Source of the DNA: Embiotoca jacksoni
Lineage: Eukaryota > Chordata > Actinopteri > Embiotocidae
Length of the DNA stretch: 64,000 nucleotides
Assembly: GCA_022577435.1 (NCBI GenBank)
Contig: JAKOON010000023.1
Span: 4,957,501-5,021,500 of the forward strand
Direction: 5' to 3'
Under the pieces are notes generated by a model. It saw only the letters and a program-made list of their open reading frames with translations, was not told the origin of the DNA and did not search any database. Below, one piece after another: positions 24,960 through 36,200 of this stretch. The first letter of the stretch is position 1. Every line of letters begins with the position of its first letter. The position numbers were made by a program, and so were the translations under genes.

Positions 24960-25451
24960 GTTGTACAGGCACTTTTAAGCAAACTGCAACCCATCACAAC
25001 TTAAAACCTTTGGACAGAGGGTGGCTACGATCAGCCAGGATTGAGTGGGCCTTCTACAATGTTGGGACCCTGAACAGATGAGTTAAATTATTCAATGTTG
25101 GGCCTGCAATTTTGTAACATATTTCAACAATACTACTTAATGTTTCTGATGCTAATTGACCCATACCAGCATACATGGGAAATGTAAGGACAGATTCATA
25201 AAACAAGAATAAAATAAAAGTATTGTGAACAATACGATAAAAATATGTGTGCTGCTGGACTTTCTTACACCCAGCATCTACTTGAAGATCAGAGGTCAGC
25301 TTGTATTCAATTACAGTGCCAACATATTTATAAAGCTTCACAAACTCCATGGCTTGATCATTGATCACTAAAAGAGGGGTGACTCTAGGATTTTCCAAAA
25401 GTCTGTTGTATTGTTTTAAGTGTTTTACACACTGATTAAATTTTGGATTGT
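24960..25451 (-). pseudogene. LINE reverse-transcriptase C-terminal fragment
   Basis: The minus-strand frame through 25398-25054 reads VKLYKYVGTVIEYKL, then CKKVQQHTYFYRI, then FYESVLTFPMYAGMG, then VEICYKIAG. In order and spacing these match the region after the palm domain in teleost non-LTR retrotransposons (YKYLGTVID..L; CKK.QQR..FLRKL; FIESVLTF; SKI.G). The frame can be followed upstream to about 25451 (QCVKHLKQYNRLLENPRV). A TAG at 25054-25056 interrupts it, after which ILADRSHPLSKGFKL continues in the same frame, again a family feature. Short internal deletions are likely. The piece lacks the catalytic YADD region and endonuclease, so it is a dead fragment. Clade not assigned. Confidence 0.82.
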
Positions 25452-26836
25452 TCCCAGTCCTTGATGGATTAAAACGATTTTTTTTTTTTTTTTTACTATT
25501 TTGTGTATTTCAAACAAACAAAAGCCTTCAAATATTGCAAACAGATATCAGAAGGTCAATTGTTAGAAGATTATTTGAATTTTAGAAAAATTCTGAAATA
25601 TTGAAAAACCCTAGCTGTGAACATTTCGTAGGTGTAATCTATTCGAAATTAATTTTCTACATGATACTGTATGTTGAAAAATAACTGTTCCCGGTGGCTT
25701 TAGATGTCTTCGGAAAATGTATTCTGTTGAAACAAGATATATATCAATATGAAATCTGGGATGCAAGACGGCACGGTGTTTTCAACAGTCATTCACTTTC
25801 AGATGACTGTCTTTCTTCTTGCCTCTTTGACATCATAGTGGTGTCAAAACCATCTGCTTCAAATAACCACATTAACAGCAATTTAATGAGGGCTCGGACT
25901 GCCTAACACTATTACTGCTCTAATTATTCTCAAAGTGCTTGGTGTGTGAATATGATCTGATCTTTAACAGAAACACGCACAGGTTCTAGAAGTGCATAAA
26001 ATCTTAAAGGAACTCAGCCTCTTCGGGGGATAAAGACTTAATGAGCTCAACAGCCTTTGAGTTGCCTGGAGACAGTGGCAGGGTTATAAAGCATTAAGGA
26101 AGGAAATCAAGTCCTCCTGAACACAGGAAAAAAAGAAAGAGACTGCAGAGATTCTGACTAAGCTGTGGGCGGTGGCTGTAGAGGCTGCTGAGGACACGCG
26201 GTAAAGGACCCTGAGGAAGAGGTAAGAGTAGTGATCAATAACATAATCGACAATCACTCAGGCAGTGACATTTAGTTAAAGCGAATTTAATACCATATCC
26301 AGCCTTAAATCTCTGGGAAACACCATATCCAGCCTTAAATCTCTGGGAAACAGTTTCCCATAAGACACTGTTGAGTGAGATGGAAGCTTAGAAGGGACAT
26401 TTCAAAACACAATGCCACCATGAAGACCATTTCCTTTCTTAATTGTAGAGTGAACCACAGCAGTGTTTAATAATTTGCAGCATCAAGCACTGTCAAGAGG
26501 TATATTTCTATTACTAAGCTCAGTGCCCTTTTTTCTGCTTGTCTCTGTCTTCCACCTTCACTTTCCTTAACTTAAACCCCAAAATGTGACAGTTGTGTTG
26601 ATAGGATTGTCGGTTTCAGCACTGCCCTACAGGCAAACTCTTCCATGGTTTGGCACCCGTTTTTTGTCTCCCTCTCTAATGTCACCGTAGAGAGCCTTTG
26701 GTTGAAAAGTCAAAACCTTTGCCTCTTCCTCTTCCCAATATTTAGTATTAGTTCCATTGGGTAGTGCTTAAATGCAAACATTACAGCGATTTTGGGCCGC
26801 AGAGGATGGACCATCCCAACTTTGGGTTTACATTTA
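25452..26836. other. Anonymous noncoding DNA with one tandem duplication
   Basis: A T-run lies at 25479-25494. The block 25980-26230 ends in a purine-rich GAAGAGGTAAGAG that resembles a splice donor, but there is no supporting open frame or paired acceptor. The exact duplication at 26292 is listed separately. Confidence 0.45.
26292..26351. repeat. Perfect 30-bp tandem duplication
   Basis: Two identical, directly adjacent 30-bp units (26292-26321 and 26322-26351) starting ACCATATCCAGCC and ending CTGGGAAAC. Identity is complete, so the duplication is recent compared with the decayed repeats around it. Confidence 0.95.
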
Positions 26837-27250
26837 TACCTGAGTGAAATGTCTCAACAAGCATTGGATGGATTGGTGCATATTGCATATGGTACACATT
26901 TTAAGTTCAACCTCAGGGTAATTTGTGATCATTTATCTGATTTCTGTTGAACTCTATTTGACTAATTTTAAATTTGACCAATATTTTGATTCATAACCAT
27001 GTACTTGCTAAGGATGGGTCATGATTTTTGAATTTTCAAATAGTCATTAAGAAATTTAAAAAAAAACAACGAATAGTTTACGCAACTATTATCTCGCCCT
27101 ATTTCCCTCATAGCTCTGTTTTGAGTTAACATGCTAACACACTGAAGTGATAGACGTGTTGAGTATCAGCAGGTCAAGCAACAGCATGTTAGCCTTATCA
27201 TTGGTGGCACGTTGCCATGCTAGCATTAGCATTTAGTTCAAGTGTGCGGA
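26837..27250 (+). repeat. Teleost interspersed repeat, interrupted
   Basis: The left part (26837-27010) has GAGTGAAATGTCTCAACAA, GGATGGATTGGTGCATATT and GACCAATATTTTGATTCATA. The right part (27123-27250) has TTAACATGCTAACACACTGA, GCATGTTAGC and ATGCTAGCATTAGCATTTAG. I recognise this order of phrases as a common percomorph repeat in which the two parts are normally close together. In this copy a block resembling dispersed family A lies between them. It is noncoding. Confidence 0.65.
27011..27122 (+). repeat. Dispersed family A, copy 1 (truncated)
   Basis: Begins AGGATGGGTCATGATTTTTG and continues through AATAGTCATTAA, AATAGTTTACGCAACTATT and CCCTATTTCCCT. It matches the first roughly 110 bp of the copies at 29011 and 32650, but lacks their downstream GCATTACT then CAGAAGGTGG segment. 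It sits between the halves of another repeat, suggesting insertion, though I see no clear target duplication. Confidence 0.65.
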
Positions 27251-29010
27251 CACCATGGCTTGTTCTATTAAGTGTTCATTTGTTGTGAGCATCCTTGAAA
27301 ACGCTAACTGCTGATGCAAACCCTTGGAGCATTGTTTTCATGAAACCGCTCAGAGGCTGTCAATCGTTGCTATTGTGGAGCTGTGCTCTCCTGGAAATGC
27401 CTCATCACTCTATTATATCTATGAAGACAGTTTTGTAAAGGTGGGTTTCTTTTATAGGGTCAGTTTTGATGACAGCGTATTGTCTGAAGAAAATGAAAAC
27501 AGTAAATCAGGATAAAGAAGCCTTCTTGGGATGATTGTATGCTCTTGTCTTTTGGAGGAAAACAAGGGAGAAACACAGACCTCGGCTAATTTGATTGGCA
27601 TCTATTCTGATGGCTGCTGAAGTGTCCAGGTGCCCTCTTATCTAATTCTCTGTTCGGCTGGGAGGCTGGAGTCTATAATAGCCTCGTTATGGAAGCTTGT
27701 TAAATTCATTATGAAAGAAGGAAGCAGGAGCGACAATGGGGGCAAGAGCTCAGTTGTTCCGACATTCTTCTGGCACAGACTCTGCAGGGGAATAGTGTTT
27801 CTCATTTTCATAAGATTTCATTCGATAACACCTCGCTTTTCACGACCAGTTTAAAAGATGAAATGCTGCCCACACAGAGCTCCATTCAGGACCGTTTTGT
27901 TGTGGAGATGGGGAGAAATCTAATTTAAAAACTCGGCTCATGCCTTTGCTCGAATGTTATAGGGAAGATTAGCATATCTCTGTCATGTCATGGCAAACTG
28001 ACAAGCAGCACAACTTGAACTGACATATTAAGCTGACTGTGTCTTGCAGACACAACCAAATGCAAAAAAAAAAAATTAAAAAATGGATACACCCACACAC
28101 ATTGTATCACTGAATACGTGTCACAGTCCACAACACCTCCTCAGACACTGTATAAATTATCATGTTCCCAACCACACGAAGATGGCACACCATCTTGCCT
28201 TTTGATGAGAATATTAGATCAAGTTTGACAACGGAAAATCCTTAGTACTGAAACTGCTTCCAGTGTTTTCCCGACCATTGTCTTCCAACAGGACCTCCCA
28301 CCCCCAGAACGAAACAAAATGCTATGTTACTCCTGTTCCTGTTCACCTGTTTAATTTCAGGTCAGCTCACTGTCACTGAAGCTCACGCCAATTCTGTCAT
28401 GTTGTTCCTGTGTGCTTTCTGTGTTTCACGAAGGGCGGGAGTGCCTCGTTCACACCGAAACACAGCACAGCAGAGCAGAGGGTGGACTCAGGGGAACATT
28501 ACTGGAGTTGATAACAACCGCACCTGTGACGTGACTGTAAAAAAAAAAAAAAAAAAAAAAAAAGCGCAATGGAAGCCAAAGTTAAGCTGTCAAATGGGCA
28601 ATTTCAAATCGGACCAGAATATCAGTATTTTTTTTTAAACGCACCCTTCCTGTATCTACTGAAAGTAGCAATGATACTAATGTTAGCAGCTCTGCTGCTG
28701 AGCAAGCCAGCAGTCATACTCAGTACAAGAAGACAGGCTTTGATTTATATTTGTTGTCAGAGAAGAAATGCTCCTGGTCTTTGCTGGTTTTGTGGCTGGT
28801 GTTTGAAAAAGTTTGCAAACTTGATATGGGCCAGATTTTTTTTATATACATAACTTAATGAGTCTTTGCAGTTGTAACTGAAGCTGCTTGGTTAAAGTTT
28901 TTCCAGTTTTGCTACACTTTTATGCAAAATTACACATTTTCCAATATTACCTTTATTCAAATTAAATATTTTGTGCGATTATTACTATTATTATTATTAT
29001 AATGTAATAT
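27251..29010. other. Noncoding DNA, possible conserved segment
   Basis: Includes a 25-base A-run (28539-28563). The stretch 27590-27860 is GC-balanced and looks less decayed than its flanks, so it is a candidate for conserved noncoding sequence. A 104-codon frame starting at 28324 begins with a hydrophobic stretch resembling a signal peptide but ends in the poly(A) run and has no domain. No gene supported. Confidence 0.45.
28539..28563. repeat. Poly(A)25 tract
   Basis: Twenty-five consecutive A residues. It may be the tail of an unrecognised plus-strand retroelement, since the preceding 100 bp are GC-richer than the flanks, but no family was identified. Confidence 0.9.
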
Positions 29011-29290
29011 AGAGATGGGACATGATTTTCAAAGTTTAAGTAGTCTTAAAAAAGAAAAAGAAATAATAGTCTATGCAACTTTTTCCCCTGTTTTTACACG
29101 TGCTTGGTAGTAATGCATTACTGCTGCCAGAAGGTGGTGTTAATGCACCTAAAGGCTGTTTGCCATCCGCCATTACACAACAAAAGAGATGAATGAGATT
29201 AAATACTACGTTACATACGGCAGAATCTTGCAAAGACAACTACATCTGTCAAAATTGTCTCTGTGTAGGTCAATCAAAAAAAAAAATTTA
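29011..29290 (+). repeat. Dispersed family A, copy 2
   Basis: Begins AGAGATGGGACATGATTTTC and shares with the copy at 32650 the later landmarks CCCTGTTTTTAC, ATAATGCATTACT or GTAATGCATTACT, CAGAAGGTGG, AATGCACCTAAA or AATGAACCTAAA, and GCCATCCGCC or GCCAGTCGCT. This is the longest of the three copies. It continues beyond the shared part through TTACATACGGCAGAATC to about 29280. The class may be hAT-like, but no TIR pair is visible. Confidence 0.75.
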
Positions 29291-32200
29291 AAATGAGGTG
29301 CAGTTCAAAATCTGCCTGCATGGTAAACTAGCACATTTTAAGTTTACCACAACTGTGCACAGCAATTAGAGATCAAAGAACCGAGCAGACAATTCATTCA
29401 CAGATCAATAATCAGTAGCATTGTCACAGATGCAGTAAGTTTGTTGTTTGACGTGCAGAGCAAACAAAGGCCCTCATCTTAAGGATGATAGAAAGCTTGC
29501 CGTCAGCTTTGTCATAAGTTAGAGTTTTTGAAGTTTGATGGCATTTCTTTAGCGTGAATTTACGATGTGAGTTTATTTCTCTAATGATCTACTATTATGT
29601 ATTGTGTACATGCAGTGAATATATTTAAATACGGAATGCTGAATTGTCGTTTATGTATTTAAAAAAAACAACCTCCCTTATATTAACTACTTTTTTCACT
29701 GAAGTATTACCGAGAAATAATTGCGTAGTTTGCAAGTGATTGATGCGTATTGTTACACAGAGTGTGTGAACACCAACTACTGACAATACGTCAAATAACT
29801 CTGCCTGTTTGTACACATTGGAACCATACCTTTTTAGTGTGTAGGTTTATGTACTCTCTTATCTCAGGCTTGGGTATGTCGCTTGACTTTAATAGAAAAA
29901 AAAGGTTTGTGAACTGAGGAAAAACACATTTTTTTCACCGACTTTAGTGTTTTCACACATACCATCTACTATTATTTATTCCATTATCAACTATTCACTT
30001 AAGGTTTCTTTCAGAAATGTAATTTTGAAATGCACTTACTCTATGTACTGCCCATTGAACCATAAATTATGACCCTTTCAAATGTCTTTGACAAAATATC
30101 TTTTTAAAGTTCTTCTTAAAGTGTTGTGTTAAGTGTTGATATCACATCCTGGTATAGCTTTATGTCCCATTGCAACCTCGTTAACCTCCAAACACCAATC
30201 TCTCCTGGTGCGATCACATTTCTCATTCAAAGTGTTGTATTGCTCTGCTGTTTTTCTATTGAGCCCTGCAACCACATAACCGCATACTGCAGAATATCAA
30301 TCAATCTGGCCGTAGCACGCTTCAAGGCTCTTCAACTCAGCCTCCTCTACTTTAGCTCAAGCAATCAACTGATTGTTCTTCAGGCTCCAAACCACTTCTA
30401 AGTCACCCCACAGATTTCACATGAAATTTCAACCAAATTAGCAGCAGACTACCGGAGAGCATCACCGCCAAACTGAAAGATGCTCTCGGCCACAGTACTG
30501 CTACCACATGACGCTAACAAATGTGCAAGACAAAACAACTACACCACCTGCCTTTATCAAAGTTCCTGACTAGCTTTTTATGTCGGAAGGGCATCCCTCT
30601 GAAAGCCAAAACAACACCACTGCTGCTGTTGGAAGATGCCTTCTTCCTCCCAGCCTTGTATGCGCGCTGATGTCTCTTTATTTTTTAAGTTTATTCCCAT
30701 TTGGGGATTGTTTGTAGTAGCCCCTGCATATAATTTTCTATGCTATTGTTTTTTTCATGCTGCTTTGCTATGTTGCCTCAACAGGGAGCGTCCTAAAAAG
30801 AAAAACCGTACTGCCAAGTCAAAGTGTGTTTACATCTGTATTTGCAAAAAAGCATGAATGTTTCTAACAGGTATTGATATTGTAGCAATATTTCGCATAT
30901 CAAAAAGGTAAACTCTCTCAAAAAGAGATTGGCCAGAAAATTAATGAACTGTTAGATTATTTTGGCTAGGTGGAGTCATGGTTAATCTAGAAATATCATG
31001 GATTTCTTATCATTTGAATGGAAAATAAAAATGTAAGGCAATTATATCGTAGTTCTCTAAACAACATTTTCACTGAGATATAAGGAATAAATATGCAAGG
31101 TTTTGTCTCTTGAGGTATAATTTGCCTGAGCTTGCTATAATTGCTAGGAAAGGAAATTACAGTGTAAACTACAGGTTTAAATAGTAATAATATCTTACAT
31201 ATTGTGGGATAGAGTCTCCCAATTGATCAATAAAGAGCAGCAACCGTGGCATAGTTCTGTGTTCTCTTCTGAATGTGGTTTTAGCATTGTGAGGTTCCAA
31301 ATTTAAGATATTTTACAGTTACATGAAATCCAAGTACTGTATATTTCATTACGGTAATCGTATATATAGATATATTTGTTGTTGTTGTTGTTTGCCAGAT
31401 TGTGCTATCAGGTAATTGTATCACACATAGACAACATATTTTTGACCATGTTCAACATGTTCAATATGTTTATCAAGAAAGTGACTAATCACTTGTGTAT
31501 TATAGTTTGGAATTTACCATCACATCTCTAATAGACCAGGATTTATGATTTACCATAGATATTCTTAGAATATTTTCCCTTTCACCTGTAAAGTTGTGAG
31601 TACATTGGGTCTTACAAGAAAAGTGGACTTAGTTTTGTGCAGCACGAGTCAAAACTAAGATACTTCAGAGATTAAGTCAGATATGAACTTGGGACATAGT
31701 AAAAAAAAACACTATACACCATTTCATTCACTGCTAAAATCTCTTGTTTAATGGAAGGAACGGCATTTTACACACATACATGATACCAATATTGAACTCC
31801 TTCTTCTGCATTTAAGTCTGTTTTAATTACCTTTAATCACCTGCTCCTGACTCAGGTGAATAAAGAAATGCAGCAGCATTGTATTTTAATTAATACTAGC
31901 CAGCAGGGACACATTTTCTTACTTGTTTGTGATTGGGCCATAATTCTCAAAGGCCCCGTTCATCCCCCCTCTATGTCATGTTTAATCAGCAATTTGTGGC
32001 ATGAAGAAGACATAGGCTGATGCTTACCTCCAGAAAAATAAGTTTCTCTTTACATCCTGAACTTACACCCTCCAAGTTTAGCACACAAGGCTGCTATTCT
32101 GTTAAATCCCATGTTTTCCACTGCCGTAAACAAAGTTATCCTGAGGCATTTGTTCCCTGCCATGAAGTATCTGACAATCTGTCCAATATAGTGTTTCACA

Positions 32201-32649
32201 CAAACAGCAGTCTCTTGACAGGACTCGTTTATAATGACAGCCATACTGCATAAAGATCAAAGCTGCTATCAGGACTTCAGTCCACGGTTGTACTGTTTAT
32301 GCTCCCGCACATCAGGGAAAAAGCTTTTCATGTTCAGAGATGTTTATTACTTTTATATGTTAAGAAATAAATTATGCTTTGGAGACAGACACCTCAAATT
32401 TGATATATTGTAAACACAAAATAATTGACCAGTGAAAATCTAGATTTAAATAACTCACTAGTCTAGTAGTCATTGCAAGCGGATTCTAAGTATTTGCTAT
32501 TGTACATGTAAATCTATGAAAGTTGATAGAATAAGACATTATAATCCATGATTTCAATAGTTTTCAATTTCAAGCCTTTCATTTCATCTTTTATTTCCTA
32601 CAGACAATTTCCTCCAAATGGACAGTTTAAAGTACACTGGTTGAGCTTA
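29291..32649. other. Anonymous noncoding DNA
   Basis: No gene recognised. A (TTG)n stretch lies at 31378-31392. The part 30130-30860 is less AT-rich and has two frames of 73-91 codons, but no domain or splice structure was identified. Confidence 0.5.
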
Positions 32650-32841
32650 GGATGGGACATGATTTTTAGATATTGAATAGTCGTTAAAATATAAGCAATC
32701 AATTAGTATATTCAAGTAGCGTTCTTCCTCATTTTCCCTGTTTTTACCGGCGTATGGTCATAATGCATTACTCTTGTCAGAAGGTGGGAGGGTGGCGGTA
32801 ATGAACCTAAAAGCTCTCTGCCAGTCGCTATTAAATAGTCT
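32650..32841 (+). repeat. Dispersed family A, copy 3
   Basis: Begins GGATGGGACATGATTTTTAG. It is collinear with the copy at 29011 through GAATAGTCGTTAA, CCCTGTTTTTACC, TAATGCATTACT, GTCAGAAGGTGG and CCTAAAAGCT. A short extra segment (GAGGGTGG) lies inside the CAGAAGGTGG region. It fades after about 32840. Confidence 0.75.
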
Positions 32842-35780
32842 AATAATAATCGAACTAATCCAAGCAATTTTTTAACATAATTTCAAACGGACATTGAAAT
32901 GTGACAAATATTTTATTTACTTATCAAAGCTTTCTCTTCTCTTTCAACATGGACACCAACCATGTGCTCTACAGGCATACAGCACTACATTTTATAAATG
33001 CATGAAACTCTACAGTAGCATGCCTCTTTGTAAAGGACAATATACCACATAAAGGCGTAACATTTTTGTGAATTTTTTGTTTTCTGATTCCTATCCAGGC
33101 ATATATTTGAAACAGATCACTAACTTTTTGCCCATCTGCGTGACTCGGTTGCGTCTCTTTACATTTTCTCAGATTTATGAGGAGGCTACAGACTCTGCAG
33201 ATCTACATGCTCACAGCAGGAATAAGAGAGCCACATGGCACTTAAGGCACTACTCATAATGCCACTACTTACTTACTTAAATTGCACTCTTCAGGAGCAG
33301 ATATCACAAATGCTTCACACTTAAATAAAAAGGTAAATATAAAGGTAAACCAAACATTGAAAATGAAAGCAACAAATACAAACATTAAAGAAATCTCAAT
33401 AATACAGACACTTAACAAAGTTTTTACAAACTGATCTACATCCACGATGATGTCTTTCACCTGTTATTATTCTACTTTTGAACTACATTTGAGAATGTTA
33501 AGTCTACAGAGAAGTTTCCATGGTTAATGGGATAATCTGGATCTCTTTGTCTTTTAAGGACAGAAAACTTTTATCATGGGATGGCAGGAGCACCAAGTTA
33601 TCTCTGTTTACAGCAATAGTAAAGCTTGTTAACCAGCGCATCATACAGAAAAAGTCCTATATTCATTTATATTGCAATTTCAAGTTGTTGTAGTAATTAT
33701 GACACAAAGTAGATCTGGGAGTTTAGATGTGAGGACAAGTTTCTCCTGCAGAGGGGGCTTAAAATGCTCATGTTCTTTTGGGAGTCGGTAGAAATTGATT
33801 TGTTTGACTTTGTGTTGTTTGCTTATGATATGTTGCTCAAAACATAAATAAACCGCAATGAACGTGATCTGTAGCATCTGCCAGTGTTGTCCCTTGATTT
33901 TCATTTAACCATTCCATATTTTGTCACGCTAGCTCTCTGTCCAGCAAAATTGCTGTTCATCTACTCCTGAGAAAGATACAGTGTCATAGTTCAATGTTGG
34001 TATTTAGTAATCACAAAATATAAACAACATTTAAGAAGATAATGTGATATTGTACATTAGTACAATGTACAATAATGACCTCACTTTTCATAAACATGGT
34101 AAGCAATAGTTGCTTTTTCTATTTCAATCAGGTGAACAAAAGTGCACTAAAACTGGAAGCACACGCTTGAAGTCCGCACCAACTTCAGTTGAAGTGAGCA
34201 GGATACGGAGAAAATATTAGGATGGAAAATTAATGTGACCATATACCTTTATGTTTATGTTCACGTTAATTGTTCACTTTTTCTTTTAACCAAAATAAAG
34301 GACGAGTGTAATTTCACACTGTGGTTCAATTATTCTGTAGTGAAAATATAACAGCCTCAACAAGTGGTCATTGAACAGTCTGCACAATTTTGGGCTTGAG
34401 GCAAATTAAGTTTAGAATGAAATGATGCAATAAAGAGTAACACTGTTTTTATTATCAGAAACTGCTGATTTCTAATCTCCTGTATGAAGGTACTGTGATT
34501 TCCTCCAAACACTGTAGTCTCCACATAAGAGTCCCTAATTAGTAATCAGTACAAGTGCTCAGTTCTGATAAAATACAAAAAAGATGATCTGCAGAATACC
34601 TTTCATTCTTTCTGCTTTTTTCCCTGACTGAAGCTCGGGCTTTCAACAAAGTGCTGCTATTTAAATCAATACATCCCTCATTACAGAATAATGAATATTT
34701 CATCAGCAAGACTATTACTTCAAATGAATAATTTAACTGTGTTATATCAGTCAGGGTTGGGGGTTCAGTGGTACCCTGGTCCCTCAGCTTTTAAACCCAA
34801 TCACTCATTATGAGGCTCTTTAAAACACTGCATAACCCCACCAAAAAGGTTCAGGATTAGGTTCAGAGATTGTTCTATCTGAAAATGCCAGGGTCGCAGT
34901 TCAAACCACTGACGGTAAAGATATCCTCAGCTCCAATTAGCCGATTTACAGTATATGTTGTAGTGAAAGCATTCTTCTTTATTATAATGAGTGCCATGCA
35001 TGGGTAATTCCCACATGGATGTGTGGCTTTCGTGCTCATTATAAATATGAAAACGGCACATGACCTGGAAGACCAATCTATCAAATATTCAAAAGAAAAA
35101 AAAGAAAAAAAAATATGAGTGGTACCAGAATATAGTCTGGTTTGTAATGGCTGCTCTTTTTGTACTTAGGATTTTTCATTTGTTTGTTTTTCCAGACACA
35201 CAAAGAACAATTTCCGATCCCCTACATTAAGCTAACAATTACATTTGTAATCTGATGTCATTTTAAGTGCTAGTTCTAAATTAGATACTCAGATTACTTT
35301 CAAAAATAAATAATGGTATCTTTAACTACTTAAAAACTTGTTTAACATAATTTTATGTTATGCTTTCTTTTAATAATGACCATTGCAAAGTGCACGAAGT
35401 AAGCCATGACTGTTTTTTTGCCATCTCCATATTGTTATCTGGGCATCTAATAACTGCCCTAAATAAACAACATTACACAGGGAACACAGGCACACAGCTG
35501 TTTCTGTTCTCGCCTGTCTGCTTTTTTATCGTTGGCTAGTTTAATTAACATTCCATTAACCTCACAATAATATAGGCCTGGGTCCAAAAGGACACAAATA
35601 GAACACAAACAAAGTCAGACGATGACACAACAAAGCTTCAAAAGTCAAATCCCGTCCAACCACAACTAAATGCCGGCAGGGAGCAGAAGGCTACTGTAGC
35701 GCCACTGCTGGCAGTGAAGAGCCTGATAAGGTAACGTTAGCATCAGAAAAAAAAAATTGGCAGTTACAGTTCAGTTTAAA
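32842..35780. other. Anonymous noncoding DNA
   Basis: No gene or classified repeat recognised. Open frames of 60-75 codons only, on both strands. Confidence 0.5.
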
Positions 35781-35929
35781 CCCAGAACATACTGGTGCCG
35801 TTTCCTTTGCTAATAACAGTGTTGTTTGTCCTCCCAAAACACATCCAGTGTTTGAAATTTAGATTGTACAACCTAATTCTAGGCTCTATGGCTGGTGCAA
35901 AATGGATCATTAGGGGAGACGCTCTGCCG

Positions 35930-36200
35930 GTGATTGGTCGTTGTGTTGTGGGAGGGTTAAGGTTAGGGACCAGTTGAATGACATTGAAAACAACCAATCA
36001 CAGCACTGTCGATTTTCCAGTGTGCATCCCTTCGAGTGCTCTATTCTAGCACCAATCATTGCCTACTGTCTCTCTGGAGTTCATATAAGTCACTGCTGGG
36101 TCAGTTGAATGCCACTACATCCTGCATTTGTTTCAAATTAAAAGCCCTCTTGTGTTTCATACATGGCCCCGCTAAAGGTTGTGAACATCAATAATACCTC
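35930..36200 (+). promoter_or_regulatory. CCAAT / TATA / poly(A)-like cassette, candidate solo LTR
   Basis: One inverted CCAAT box (ATTGG at 35933) and two direct ones (35994-35998, 36052-36056) precede ATATAAG at 36083-36089, which is followed 48 bp later by ATTAAA at 36137-36142. A promoter this close to a poly(A) signal is the arrangement expected in the U3-R part of a retroelement LTR. No flanking TG..CA pair with a target duplication could be fixed, and no internal retroviral genes lie nearby, so this could equally be chance in AT-rich DNA. Confidence 0.3.

Noticed and set aside
26140..26235. Possible 5' exon ending at GAAGAG followed by GTAAGAG
   Set aside because: The donor-like hexamer is good, but there is no upstream acceptor or promoter, no coding frame and no downstream partner exon.
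28324..28638. Frame with a signal-peptide-like N-terminus
   Set aside because: The hydrophobic start is followed by unstructured residues and a lysine run encoded by the poly(A) tract. No conserved protein is recognisable.
35955..35968. Telomere-like GGTTAAGGTTAGGG
   Set aside because: Only about two imperfect units, too short to be an interstitial telomere block.
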